From: a virus | Direction: 5' to 3' (one strand) | Length of the DNA: 49,091 nt | Virus record (IMG/VR): IMGVR_UViG_3300021090_000031 | Coordinates: 1 to 49,091 of that record | In this document: positions 41,295 through 48,942 of the stretch, piece after piece | How positions within the stretch are numbered: position 1 is the first letter of the stretch | Layout of the letters: each line of letters opens with the position of its first letter | Notes under the pieces: model-generated | What the model was told of the DNA's origin: nothing | What the model saw: only the letters and a program-made list of their open reading frames with translations | Databases searched by the model: none | Position numbers and translations under genes: made by a program

Positions 41295-43044
41295 TCTCTC
41301 AAAAGATCGTCTTTTGCTTCTTATTGAAGAAGCTAAGAAAAAGGAGGAGCAGAGAAAGCAAGTAGCTATTGCTGCTACTTCTGCCCCTACTACCATCCCA
41401 ATTCCTCACGCTCTTTCCGCAGACCAGATAGTTGAACAAGCTGTCCAAGCTGCAAATCCTGATGCGTTTGAATGGAATGTGGAACAGCAACGCGCCATAG
41501 ATTTTGCAGTAACAGGCAAAAGCTTTAACCTTATTGGCGCAGCAGGCACTGGAAAAACTACTGCTGAGCGTGAAATTGTGCGTCGCCTCATCGTTGACGA
41601 AGTAGTATCCCCTTTGCAATCCAGCACTAAATACTTAGTGCAAGGTGTCCCCGGCATTGTACTTACATCCTTCACACGCAGAGCAGTTAGAAATATGCGC
41701 AAGGTAGTAAGTGAAGATATGAAAAAACACTGCATCACACTTCACAAACTGTTGGAGTATGAACCTGTATTCTACGAGGTTTGGGATAATGAATCGCAAA
41801 AGTATAAGAAAACAATGCGATTCGAGCCTATGAAGAATAAAGATAATAGGCTTCCTGATGAAGTAAAGTGTATCATCATTGATGAGAGCAGTATGGTGAG
41901 CACTGATCTTTTTCAAAAGCTTCTTGAAGCATTGCCTAACGTATCTCGTGTACAGTTTATTTTTGTTGGTGATCTTCACCAGTTGCCTCCTGTATACGGG
42001 CAAGCTATTCTCGGGTTTAAGCTTCTATCCTTGCCTACCATTGAACTTACCAAAATCTACCGTCAGGCGCAGAAATCTCCAATTATTGCTCTTGCCCATC
42101 GCATGAAGAACGGGGAAGATATTGCTCTCTCTCTTACCAATGAGAAAGTAGTTACTGAGCAAGGAACAGTAACCCTGCGCCCGTGGAAGAAACCTCTCTC
42201 AGATTTTGATGCTGCATTGACTGCAAGTGCGTTTCTCAAGAAGTTAGTCTCCGAGGGAGATTACAATGAAGAAGAAGATATTATTCTCTGTCCGCAAGAG
42301 AAAACCAAAAATACAGCCTTCGGAACTAATGAGTTTAACCGCATTGTTGCTCAGGCACTCGGGGATAAGAGACACGCAGAAGTATTTGAAGTTATTGCTG
42401 GATACGAAAAGCATTATCTCGCAGTTGGAGATAGGCTGCTCGTTGGAAGGGAAGATGCTATCGTTAAATCTATCACTAAGAATTCAAAATACTGGGGAGG
42501 AAAGCATCCACTTACTGCCTCTGTTGACCTTGATAGGTGGGGGCAGTACAGAAAGAAAGTAGAGCAATCAATGGATAATTCAGATGTAGATGCTATGCTT
42601 GATTCTTATACTCTCGCTCCTGATGACAAGGAAGATGATAAGAAGCAAGAAGCATCACACTGCATTTTAGTTGAATTGCTTGATTCTGGAGTAGAAGAAA
42701 CTATCTCAACTGCGGGAGAAATCAATGCCACGCAATTTGCATATGCGCTTACAGTGCATAAGTCTCAAGGCAGTGAATGGAAACGTGTTTTCTTCCTCAC
42801 CCATCAATCTCACGTTGTCATGTGGAATAGAGAGTTGCTTTATACCGCTATTACAAGAGCGCGTGAAGAACTCTACATTATTTGTGAGCCTGACAGAGCA
42901 GGAAAACGCGGAACTTTGTGGAAAGCTGCAAAATCTCCTAGAATCAAGGGGGATACACTTGCGGAGAAAGCGGAGTATTTCAAAGGTAGGCAAGAAGAAT
43001 ACGAAAATAAATACGAACCTTTAACTAATGCTGAAAGCAAATGA
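41287..43044 (+). CDS. RecD/Pif1-like SF1B DNA helicase (585 aa)
   Basis: Motif I is GAAGTGKT (84-91), motif II IIIDES (D199, E200), motif III FVGDLHQLPP, motif V ALTVHKSQGSEW and motif VI LLYTAITRAREELY, in the order of RecD/Pif1/Dda-type 5'-3' helicases. The N-terminal 60 residues are a charged helical extension. It probably unwinds DNA in replication or recombination, alongside the DUF3987-like helicase and the Cas4-like nuclease. Confidence 0.9.
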   Translation: MADLSKDRLLLLIEEAKKKEEQRKQVAIAATSAPTTIPIPHALSADQIVEQAVQAANPDAFEWNVEQQRAIDFAVTGKSFNLIGAAGTGKTTAEREIVRRLIVDEVVSPLQSSTKYLVQGVPGIVLTSFTRRAVRNMRKVVSEDMKKHCITLHKLLEYEPVFYEVWDNESQKYKKTMRFEPMKNKDNRLPDEVKCIIIDESSMVSTDLFQKLLEALPNVSRVQFIFVGDLHQLPPVYGQAILGFKLLSLPTIELTKIYRQAQKSPIIALAHRMKNGEDIALSLTNEKVVTEQGTVTLRPWKKPLSDFDAALTASAFLKKLVSEGDYNEEEDIILCPQEKTKNTAFGTNEFNRIVAQALGDKRHAEVFEVIAGYEKHYLAVGDRLLVGREDAIVKSITKNSKYWGGKHPLTASVDLDRWGQYRKKVEQSMDNSDVDAMLDSYTLAPDDKEDDKKQEASHCILVELLDSGVEETISTAGEINATQFAYALTVHKSQGSEWKRVFFLTHQSHVVMWNRELLYTAITRAREELYIICEPDRAGKRGTLWKAAKSPRIKGDTLAEKAEYFKGRQEEYENKYEPLTNAESK

Positions 43045-43076
43045 TTACCAATCTAACTCTTATGACGAGGTGTAAA

Positions 43077-43169
43077 ATGAACAGTGAGCCGCGTTTTTGG
43101 CCTGTATTTCGTGGCGCATTTGTGTTTCCTGTAGCAGACGTTGGCTGGACAGAACTCCAAAAGGAGTAG
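43077..43169 (+). CDS. 30-aa peptide
   Basis: The ATG at 43,077 lies behind GAGG with good spacing. An in-frame ATG at 43,041, overlapping the helicase stop, would extend it to 42 residues. The peptide is aromatic with FRGAFVFP and an acidic end. Its last codons supply the AGGAG ribosome-binding site of the next gene. Weakly supported; function unknown. Confidence 0.4.
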   Translation: MNSEPRFWPVFRGAFVFPVADVGWTELQKE

Positions 43170-43175
43170 CAAACA

Positions 43176-43388
43176 ATGACTGAGCCTGTAGCTACAGAAG
43201 TCGAAGTAGATTTAGAGACTCGTGATCTTGGCGAAGGAGATACATTTTGTGAAGAAGATGGAGAATTCATTGGCACCTATGAATGCAAAGCAGGGCCGCC
43301 GATAGAACTCTCTGTACTTTACAAAGGATACTGGTTTATCTACAAACTTGATAGAAAGGAGAAACATGAATCCACAAATGAAGGTTAG
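43176..43388 (+). CDS. Small acidic hypothetical protein (70 aa)
   Basis: AGGAG nine bases before the ATG. The N-terminal half is strongly acidic and the C-terminal half has aromatic beta-like segments (YKGYWFIYKLD). Acidic small early proteins can act as DNA mimics, but this is speculation. It overlaps the next gene by 23 bases. Confidence 0.65.
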   Translation: MTEPVATEVEVDLETRDLGEGDTFCEEDGEFIGTYECKAGPPIELSVLYKGYWFIYKLDRKEKHESTNEG

Positions 43389-43737
43389 ACTTGACATTGT
43401 ATGCCACGAAGTAGCAAAGCAATTTGAGACTACTCCTACAGTAGTCCAACTTTTCATTTCTACAAACCTGCTTGCTACCAAACTACTTGTCGTTGGAGAC
43501 AATGCTAACGATAAGAAGATGGATATACGCGCTACAATGCGCCAATGTGTCAATGAACTCACGTTGAATTTAATCGTAGCATGCCAGTTTCCTGATCCTG
43601 TTTTGGATGCATCCAAAGTCATGCAAGTTTACGATGTAGTAGCTACGAAGGTTCTTCCTATCGTTCGTTTCTTCTACTTCGGTATCAAGGAAGAAGAAAG
43701 AAAAGATGAAGAAGGAAAGATCATCGTTCCTAATTAA
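43366..43737 (+). CDS. Hypothetical early protein (123 aa)
   Basis: The ATG at 43,366 follows AAGGAG by six bases, better than an upstream start. The product is an all-helical 123-residue protein with an acidic/basic C-terminal tail. No family recognised. It closes a run of small early genes before a separate promoter region. Confidence 0.7.
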   Translation: MNPQMKVRLDIVCHEVAKQFETTPTVVQLFISTNLLATKLLVVGDNANDKKMDIRATMRQCVNELTLNLIVACQFPDPVLDASKVMQVYDVVATKVLPIVRFFYFGIKEEERKDEEGKIIVPN

Positions 43738-43772
43738 CTGTACCCCGCCCCCCGCGCGCTGCGCCTGAACCG

Positions 43773-43781
43773 TGGTATAGT
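43773..43781 (+). promoter_or_regulatory. Extended -10 promoter before the 219-aa gene
   Basis: TGGTATAGT is a good extended -10 box (TGn-TATAGT) in a 115-base gap that is G+C-rich on its left side. No good -35 is visible. An AGTTTC/GAAACT inverted repeat lies in the leader (about 43,798-43,820). Confidence 0.5.
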
Positions 43782-43852
43782 GATTGACCGGGCAAGAGTT
43801 TCACTTTTCCGGGGAAACTAAACCCTCTTAACAAGGATGACATCAAAAATTT

Positions 43853-44512
43853 ATGGACCCTGTAACTGTTCTCCCAATTCCTACTGAAGCAAAAGAAGTT
43901 GCCTTCCACTTCAAAAAGGAAAAGATTCGCAATCAAGCAAATGAAGTAATTGGTGAAGGCAAGAAACTCCCCTCGATCAAAGTTGCTGTTGGTCGTCCGA
44001 ATGCAGAGGGGATTCTGGAAATCGTGAAAGCTGGTGGAAAAGAACTGGACTTGCTGCTTGATGCTGCTGCGGATATTGTCATTGATCGCGTTCGCAGCCT
44101 TATCAACGAAGTCCGCGCCAAGCTTCCTGATGGTCAGGAAATCAAGCCTGAAATGATTGACCTGAATCAAGCTTCTTGGTCAATCATCGCCAACATTCCT
44201 AAGGCAGTTCGTAAAGGTCTTGGAATTTCGGACGAAGATTGGGATGATTTCTCTGCCGACTATCGCGCCATCATGCCGGGAGTTACGCAGAAAGACGCCG
44301 ACCGCATCGAGAAACACATCAAGCTTTTCAAGAGCAAGTATGCCCAGTGCAGAAATGACAAGAAAGCACTGGCTGTTCTTGCTGAGATGCTGGATGTGTG
44401 GGCTGCGAACACTGGCAGCATGGATGACAACCAAACGGTTTACGAGTACCTGAAAGGCCGTGCTGCTTCGCTGATGCAAGAAGAAGAAAAGGTTCTTGCT
44501 GAAGCTCTGTAA
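43853..44512 (+). CDS. Unknown, probably abundant early protein (219 aa)
   Basis: This helical 219-residue protein has acidic and basic patches and no recognised motif. Codon use is more G+C-rich and uniform than neighbouring early genes, as in the SSB-like gene, and it has its own promoter and leader, so it is likely highly expressed. Such abundance would suit a DNA-binding or structural early protein. No homologue recognised. Confidence 0.7.
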   Translation: MDPVTVLPIPTEAKEVAFHFKKEKIRNQANEVIGEGKKLPSIKVAVGRPNAEGILEIVKAGGKELDLLLDAAADIVIDRVRSLINEVRAKLPDGQEIKPEMIDLNQASWSIIANIPKAVRKGLGISDEDWDDFSADYRAIMPGVTQKDADRIEKHIKLFKSKYAQCRNDKKALAVLAEMLDVWAANTGSMDDNQTVYEYLKGRAASLMQEEEKVLAEAL

Positions 44513-44522
44513 GTTTTGATGG

Positions 44523-44569
44523 GGGAGTATGGCGCCTGTATAGAGCCATAACAAAGGATAAATACTCCC
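44523..44569 (+). other. Branched hairpin after the 219-aa gene
   Basis: GGGAGTAT (44,523-44,530) pairs with ATACTCCC (44,562-44,569), and ATGGC/GCCAT forms an inner stem. There is no U-run, so termination is doubtful; it may protect the mRNA end or belong to the structured RNA downstream. Confidence 0.5.
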
Positions 44570-44595
44570 ATAATTAGAGGAAGTAGTTAATATTT

Positions 44596-44601
44596 TATAA
44601 T
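44596..44601 (+). promoter_or_regulatory. Perfect -10 box before the structured RNA
   Basis: TATAAT lies within an AT-rich tract. The best -35 candidate (around 44,573-44,579) is weak. Predicted transcription start is about 44,608, exactly at the left edge of the hairpin-dense region. Confidence 0.5.
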
Positions 44602-44604
44602 TTG

Positions 44605-45235
44605 AGGCTGGCCTGCTTGGACTATAAGCTGACTCCTACTAAATGGTAGGAAGGTCGAAAGACTTAAGACAGGGCGGATAGACGCCCAAGCTGACTGATG
44701 AACTGGTGAGATAGTCAAAATACTATCAATTCCAGCGAAACTGCGATGCGGAGTTGCCTAGTTTCTCCAATTCGCAGTATCAGCGTAATATCTAAAGTAG
44801 GGCGGCTCTTTCGCTGGTTTAGCTAACTAGTGTTGTGGCATTATACAAAGAGCGTCGGAACCACAGTAACCGACTGAGTAGAGGCCAAACCTTGCAGTAA
44901 CGTGCTGTGAGGTTCTACTCAAAGAGACTCTGGGATGGTGAAGTTAAGTCCATCAATAATGAAAGCAGAGTCTCTTTGAGTAGTTAGTGAACGGCGGGAA
45001 ATGTTCCATGCTAACGACAATCGATGGAAATGTTAATCTGACGAGCGTTAATTACGACTACTATTCTGCACAACTGATAAAGGCAAGCCAAAAGCTCATG
45101 CTCAATCCATCAGTGGAAAAGGAAGATGATAGTCCTGTAGGTAATAGACAGGCTCTTCCTTATAGTGCGCCGGAGATTCCGAGTAACCGGCTTGAACACC
45201 ATCGCAAGATTTATACAGTCTTGTGTATAGCATCC
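44605..45235 (+). ncRNA. Large structured non-coding RNA, family unassigned
   Basis: About 630 bases contain many helices. They include a 12-bp perfect stem (44,921-44,932 with 44,966-44,977); TGAGTAGA/TCTACTCA (44,875-44,882, 44,914-44,921) around a 9-bp inner helix; GCTCTTT/AAAGAGC (44,805-44,811, 44,847-44,853); GTCGG/CCGAC (44,854-44,858, 44,870-44,874), whose loop can pair with TGTGG at 44,834; GTTAG/CTAAC; GGAAG/CTTCC enclosing CCTGT/ACAGG; and GCCGG/CCGGC (45,169-45,191). Two of these have GGA and AGUAA on opposite sides, like loop-E motifs. Size, density and phage context resemble the GOLLD/ROOL ornate RNAs. The family, both ends and the overlap with an open frame are uncertain. Confidence 0.65.
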
Positions 45236-45259
45236 ACAATACCCCGTAGAGGAAAAAAG

Positions 45260-45526
45260 ATGGACAAGCCTAAGCCAATGCAAAATAATGTGCAACCTTC
45301 TGCACCTGTACACACTACTCCAGAGCACAAGCAGAATGTCTTTGCTATGCAATCTCATTCTGCACATATGCTCAAGCAAGAACTAGTACGACAAATGACT
45401 GTCCTTGCTAACTTTGGCATCACCATGAAGTCGCGCGCAATGCGTTGTGCTGGCGTAACTTACAAGCCTAATGGAGTACGAGAACGCCAACGCCGTATTC
45501 GCCAGCTAGTTAAGAAGCAAGGCTAG
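45260..45526 (+). CDS. Basic hypothetical early protein (88 aa)
   Basis: The ATG at 45,260 follows AGAGGAAAA. The product has a disordered N-terminus (Pro/Gln/His) and a strongly basic C-terminal half (RERQRRIRQLVKKQG), so nucleic-acid binding is plausible. The frame is open upstream to 44,987, through the structured region. I prefer the shorter start, but an N-terminal extension of 91 residues cannot be excluded. Confidence 0.62.
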   Translation: MDKPKPMQNNVQPSAPVHTTPEHKQNVFAMQSHSAHMLKQELVRQMTVLANFGITMKSRAMRCAGVTYKPNGVRERQRRIRQLVKKQG

Positions 45527-45532
45527 TTTCTC

Positions 45533-45817
45533 GTGGCTCGTATCTCTGAAATCTTCAACCGTCTGGTTGAGGAAAAACATCTAGTCATCAAGACTGGAGA
45601 CTTCAAATCCCATGATGCTCTTCGCATTCGTTTGGTCAAGCTTTACTCTCGTCATAAGAGTGTGCTTGAGGACATTGGATTTGATGATGGGACTAGCATT
45701 CTTTCTGTTTGTGCTCAGTTTGATGTTGCTACTGGGCATTCTACGTTTCATATCCAACGCCGTAAAACCAACCAAGTAGCCAGAGAATTTGAGATTGTGG
45801 AGCAGCCAAGTGCATAA
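45533..45817 (+). CDS. Hypothetical early protein, GTG start (94 aa)
   Basis: The GTG start lies six bases after the previous stop. This soluble alpha/beta protein of 94 residues ends in beta-like strands (STFHIQRRKTNQ). No recognised motif. It overlaps the lipoprotein gene by 8 bases. Confidence 0.65.
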   Translation: MARISEIFNRLVEEKHLVIKTGDFKSHDALRIRLVKLYSRHKSVLEDIGFDDGTSILSVCAQFDVATGHSTFHIQRRKTNQVAREFEIVEQPSA

Positions 45818-46106
45818 GCTAGCTCCCCTCGTAGTTCTCCTCCTCGTTTCTTGCGCTATCCCAGAAACTATGCGAGATCAACACAACGTAAGTTGGGTAA
45901 AATCTCGTAGGGAAGTAAACAAGGAAGCTTGGGTATACCACATCATTCCTAAAGATCGTATGGCATCTTTCTGTATGACTTCTAAAAATCTCGCTTGTGC
46001 TTGGGTTGCTTCTCCATATGTTCAGTGTGATATTTATCTCCCTATTGGCTTCACTGAGTATATGAAGTGGCATGAAGAAATGCATTGTAAAGGATGGACA
46101 CACTAA
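45810..46106 (+). CDS. Lipoprotein with metzincin-type zinc motif (98 aa)
   Basis: A GTG start at 45,810 gives a lipoprotein signal with lipobox LVSC (Cys15). The last 11 residues, HEEMHCKGWTH (88-98), match HExxHxxGxxH exactly, the zinc-binding signature of metzincin peptidases with catalytic Glu89. Two to three further Cys lie in the middle. The protein is far shorter than classical metzincins and has no Met-turn after the motif. If active, it could be an early envelope-located peptidase; alternatively the motif only binds zinc. It is followed directly by the gene at 46,107. Confidence 0.65.
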   Translation: MHKLAPLVVLLLVSCAIPETMRDQHNVSWVKSRREVNKEAWVYHIIPKDRMASFCMTSKNLACAWVASPYVQCDIYLPIGFTEYMKWHEEMHCKGWTH

Positions 46107-46289
46107 ATGAGTATCCCATTTAATTTGATGCAGCGTATTAATTCAATGCTGCGTAAACCTTGTAACAATTGTCCTGGAGCTGTAGCAGGAGAATGGGATT
46201 ATTGTGGAGCACCAGATTGTATGCCTTATTATTGGCAAAATTGGTGGTCAAACATTAAATTTTGGTGGCGAGTAGGTAGACATGGCTAG
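46107..46289 (+). CDS. Small Cys/Trp-rich protein (60 aa)
   Basis: The ATG follows the lipoprotein stop with no gap. The 60 residues have four Cys (19, 22, 33, 38) in a zinc-finger-like spacing and a Trp/Tyr-rich basic C-terminus. Complete copy of the fragment at 2-76. Function unknown. Confidence 0.65.
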   Translation: MSIPFNLMQRINSMLRKPCNNCPGAVAGEWDYCGAPDCMPYYWQNWWSNIKFWWRVGRHG

Positions 46290-46524
46290 ACGCTATGCAT
46301 CTATCTGGTCAGCCATCAAGAAGCATCGTAAGGTGCTTATAAAGTGTCGTCCTGAAAAAATGACTACACTTGTTCAAGCTGTAAAGAAAGAGAAAGCTAG
46401 AGAAGTTGCGCCGCGCCGAGCACTTGAACTTCCGGCATACGGGAAACTAGAGATAGTTCGGAGACGCGACAAAGGCGAAGTAGAATTCAAACTCGTAAGT
46501 TTCATTCCTTCGGAGAACTTGTAG
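46282..46524 (+). CDS. Small basic protein (80 aa), second copy
   Basis: Homologue of 69-311 with three residue differences near the C-terminus. The stop lies two bases before the next ATG, whereas in the left copy the genes overlap, so the junction itself has drifted. Confidence 0.75.
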   Translation: MARRYASIWSAIKKHRKVLIKCRPEKMTTLVQAVKKEKAREVAPRRALELPAYGKLEIVRRRDKGEVEFKLVSFIPSENL

Positions 46525-46526
46525 CC

Positions 46527-46775
46527 ATGATCCTTGAAAAACTTGAAATCGAACGCAATCGTTGGGGGCCAAACGAAGGCAGACTGGCTGGTAGTATCAA
46601 ATTCAAAAATCCTACCGGAGAAGTTTCCCTTATTCTCACAGATAAACATATTCAAGAAATTCTCAAAGTTTGTGCAGACAGTATTGTTACTATCTCCAAA
46701 GAAGTAGCAACTGATCTTACTGCACAAACGATTGAACAAGCTAACGTCAAGACTCTTACACATTCAGACGATTAG
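46527..46775 (+). CDS. Hypothetical protein (82 aa), second copy
   Basis: Homologue of 308-556, 14 of 82 residues different, mostly in the C-terminal part. Same start context and length. Confidence 0.75.
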   Translation: MILEKLEIERNRWGPNEGRLAGSIKFKNPTGEVSLILTDKHIQEILKVCADSIVTISKEVATDLTAQTIEQANVKTLTHSDD

Positions 46776-46778
46776 CCT

Positions 46779-47069
46779 GTGCCCCTCGATCCATCCAAAG
46801 TTTTCATGTTTCCTGAGTCCTACAACGAACTCAGGAAAGAACTTGTCATGCATTGGGCTTCCATAGATTCCAAAATACCAAACCTCTGGGCACAAGTAGG
46901 GTGGTATATGGCCTTTGATATGGTAGAGTTTATGGAACGCATGAATGACAAGCTTGGTGGTGTGCTAACTGTTGTTCCTATAACAAAGAATGATGAATTA
47001 AGAACAGATGTAGTTTGTAAAGTCTTTCTTAAAGAACTACGGAAAAGAAGGGGAGAGGTAAACCCATGA
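46779..47069 (+). CDS. Hypothetical protein, GTG start (96 aa), second copy
   Basis: Homologue of 560-835, five residues longer. The first 25 residues and the basic C-terminal tail are conserved, while the middle is replaced (WYMAFDMVEFME versus WAMAFDMSMFIE). ATGA overlap with the next gene. Confidence 0.7.
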   Translation: MPLDPSKVFMFPESYNELRKELVMHWASIDSKIPNLWAQVGWYMAFDMVEFMERMNDKLGGVLTVVPITKNDELRTDVVCKVFLKELRKRRGEVNP

Positions 47070-47251
47070 GTGAAGCAGTACTTCCTACACATCCAAATTT
47101 TCCTCACCAATGGAGAGGATATTATCCTGTATGTATCCATTGTGGAATTAATGCAATTGAAGCACTTAAACAGCAACCAGAAACTAAAGGAGTAGGGCCG
47201 TGTCAAGTACGCCTGAGACAAGTATACCCCAGCAGCACCCAAAACTCCTAG
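47066..47251 (+). CDS. Alternative small Cys-containing protein (61 aa)
   Basis: This occupies the locus of the gene at 832-1,077 but is a different protein after the first few codons. It has a CxxC (CIHC) and a later Cys and lacks the G+C-rich, Ala-rich part. Its 3' end overlaps the next gene by 52 bases. The exchange between copies marks a small-gene cassette site. Confidence 0.55.
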   Translation: MSEAVLPTHPNFPHQWRGYYPVCIHCGINAIEALKQQPETKGVGPCQVRLRQVYPSSTQNS

Positions 47252-47502
47252 AGCTTCTCCCTAAGCTTGATGCTTTGGAAAAGTCTCTCCTTACTGCTGA
47301 TCCCATGATGCCTGTGCATCTTAAGGAGGTTCATAAGTATCTCATTCAGTTTGAAGAACTCAGCCATTTACTTACTGAAGATCAAATATCCATTATTCTT
47401 GAAGGGCAGCAGAAAAAGTTAGGTGTACTGCTAGCTGCTGAAACTGCTAAGACTAAGGGGAGCACAAAGATTAAAGGCGGAGTTACCGCTGATGATCTCT
47501 AA
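47200..47502 (+). CDS. Conserved helical protein (100 aa), second copy
   Basis: Homologue of 1,074-1,367. GTG start eight bases behind AGGAG. The N-terminal dozen residues differ and are three longer; the rest is almost identical. It overlaps the next ATG. Confidence 0.72.
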   Translation: MSSTPETSIPQQHPKLLELLPKLDALEKSLLTADPMMPVHLKEVHKYLIQFEELSHLLTEDQISIILEGQQKKLGVLLAAETAKTKGSTKIKGGVTADDL

Positions 47503-47902
47503 TCACGAGGTAGCAATACGGCTCTTTTTTCATGGATACTTAGCTCACAAGCATTTTATGTATATAAACTACATGAAGAATGCAAAGTTGTGGGCAGCAT
47601 TTTTATTGCCTCCAGAGTATGAGCGCGATCTTAAACTTCAAGATCATTGTCCTGCTATATCTGCACCAGATATCTGCATGACTTGCTTAAATACTTACGG
47701 CCCATTTGGTCAAACAATGTCTGGTAGGTTACGTGAAGGTTGTCCCATCTGCAAAAAGATATATTCAGAACAAACTATAGGGCAGTATGAAATACAGGAG
47801 TTTACAAAATTTCTCCACATCTCTCATCGTTGGTGTGAAGCTCTCCTAGCGTTAGAATTCTTTTGGTTAAAGACATGGCGCTCTCAGCAGACGACTTCCT
47901 AG
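47492..47902 (+). CDS. Zinc-ribbon-type protein (136 aa), second copy
   Basis: Homologue of 1,357-1,767, with both CxxC pairs kept and scattered substitutions elsewhere. It confirms the start codon chosen for the left copy. Confidence 0.75.
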   Translation: MISNHEVAIRLFFHGYLAHKHFMYINYMKNAKLWAAFLLPPEYERDLKLQDHCPAISAPDICMTCLNTYGPFGQTMSGRLREGCPICKKIYSEQTIGQYEIQEFTKFLHISHRWCEALLALEFFWLKTWRSQQTTS

Positions 47903-48942
47903 AATCTGAACTAGGACTCGAAAATGGGGAGCCAATGTCAGAGATTGGAGCTATTGACTCGGCTCCAAACTTTGCTGCTATTCAAGCATCCAAAACAAGC
48001 AAGAAAAATTATCGTGATGCTTACATCTACATCAACGTAACATCCAATTCTCAGTCCGATGTGCTGCACAAATGCGCCCGGATGTTCCAAGTATCGAAGT
48101 CTCCTAGCCACCAAACTCCTGAAGGAATCTTCAACATAGATTTTGTCTTTGGTCATTCTGTTGGAGCTGGTGTTCAAGCATATTTAGCTACTAATTCCAA
48201 ATCTCAAGCACTATTGGCATCGTTGCTAGCGTGGAATATAGACCTCGATGCTGACGCTCCTAAAAAAGGTAAAAACTCTATACTTGCTACACTTGCAGTT
48301 GAAAAATTTATACAGTTTTGGGAAGCAGGTTACGCGGATCAGTGGGAAATAGCATTCTTTAACGGTAAACCTGCTAGTGAATTAACCTTTTGGATTGATT
48401 TTGAAAACGGATACTATCATGCAGGTCACATTGACATTGTTCTCAGAAACAAAATTACCAAGCGACTTATGGTGCTCGAATTCAAGACAACAGCAATACG
48501 TACCATTGATGAAGCCCAATATGGGAATTCCGGGCAAGCGCTCGGATATTCTCTCATTGTTGATAGAATTGCAGAGTCTGAAGAATTGGGGCAAACTTAC
48601 GAGGTTCTCTACCTTGCATATTCTAGTACGCAACGTACTTGGAACCCCTTTGTATTCACGAAGAATAGAACTCAACGGCTTGAATGGCTCCAGTCTAGAC
48701 TTCTGGACCACGCAGCTATTGGAACTTTCCGAAAACTTCAATTCTTTCCAAAAAATGGAAATAGTTGTTGGTCTTTTTCCTCCAGATGTGCTCATTATGG
48801 GATGTGTGACATGAGAGCTATGCAACGTAATGATTTTCTAGTCTTTAATCCTGTAGTACATGAGATGCCGGAGGCAATGGACTTCTCTTTCAAACTGAGT
48901 GAATTGGCTACTGCTGTAATGCGAGAGCCTAGCAATGTCTAG
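47875..48942 (+). CDS. PD-(D/E)XK nuclease, second copy
   Basis: This is a homologue of 1,740-2,807 with 16 of 355 residues different. The catalytic Asp, the EFK motif, the Q-x3-Y motif and all four Fe-S Cys are unchanged, so purifying selection acts on both versions. Confidence 0.88.
   Translation: MALSADDFLESELGLENGEPMSEIGAIDSAPNFAAIQASKTSKKNYRDAYIYINVTSNSQSDVLHKCARMFQVSKSPSHQTPEGIFNIDFVFGHSVGAGVQAYLATNSKSQALLASLLAWNIDLDADAPKKGKNSILATLAVEKFIQFWEAGYADQWEIAFFNGKPASELTFWIDFENGYYHAGHIDIVLRNKITKRLMVLEFKTTAIRTIDEAQYGNSGQALGYSLIVDRIAESEELGQTYEVLYLAYSSTQRTWNPFVFTKNRTQRLEWLQSRLLDHAAIGTFRKLQFFPKNGNSCWSFSSRCAHYGMCDMRAMQRNDFLVFNPVVHEMPEAMDFSFKLSELATAVMREPSNV

Noticed and set aside
44605-44986. Group I intron interpretation of the structured region
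   Set aside because: A GACTAT ... ATAGTC pairing and a GCGGGAAA string recall group I core elements, but the P, Q, R and S elements are not found in order, and no interrupted exon flanks it. A covariance-model search would settle it.
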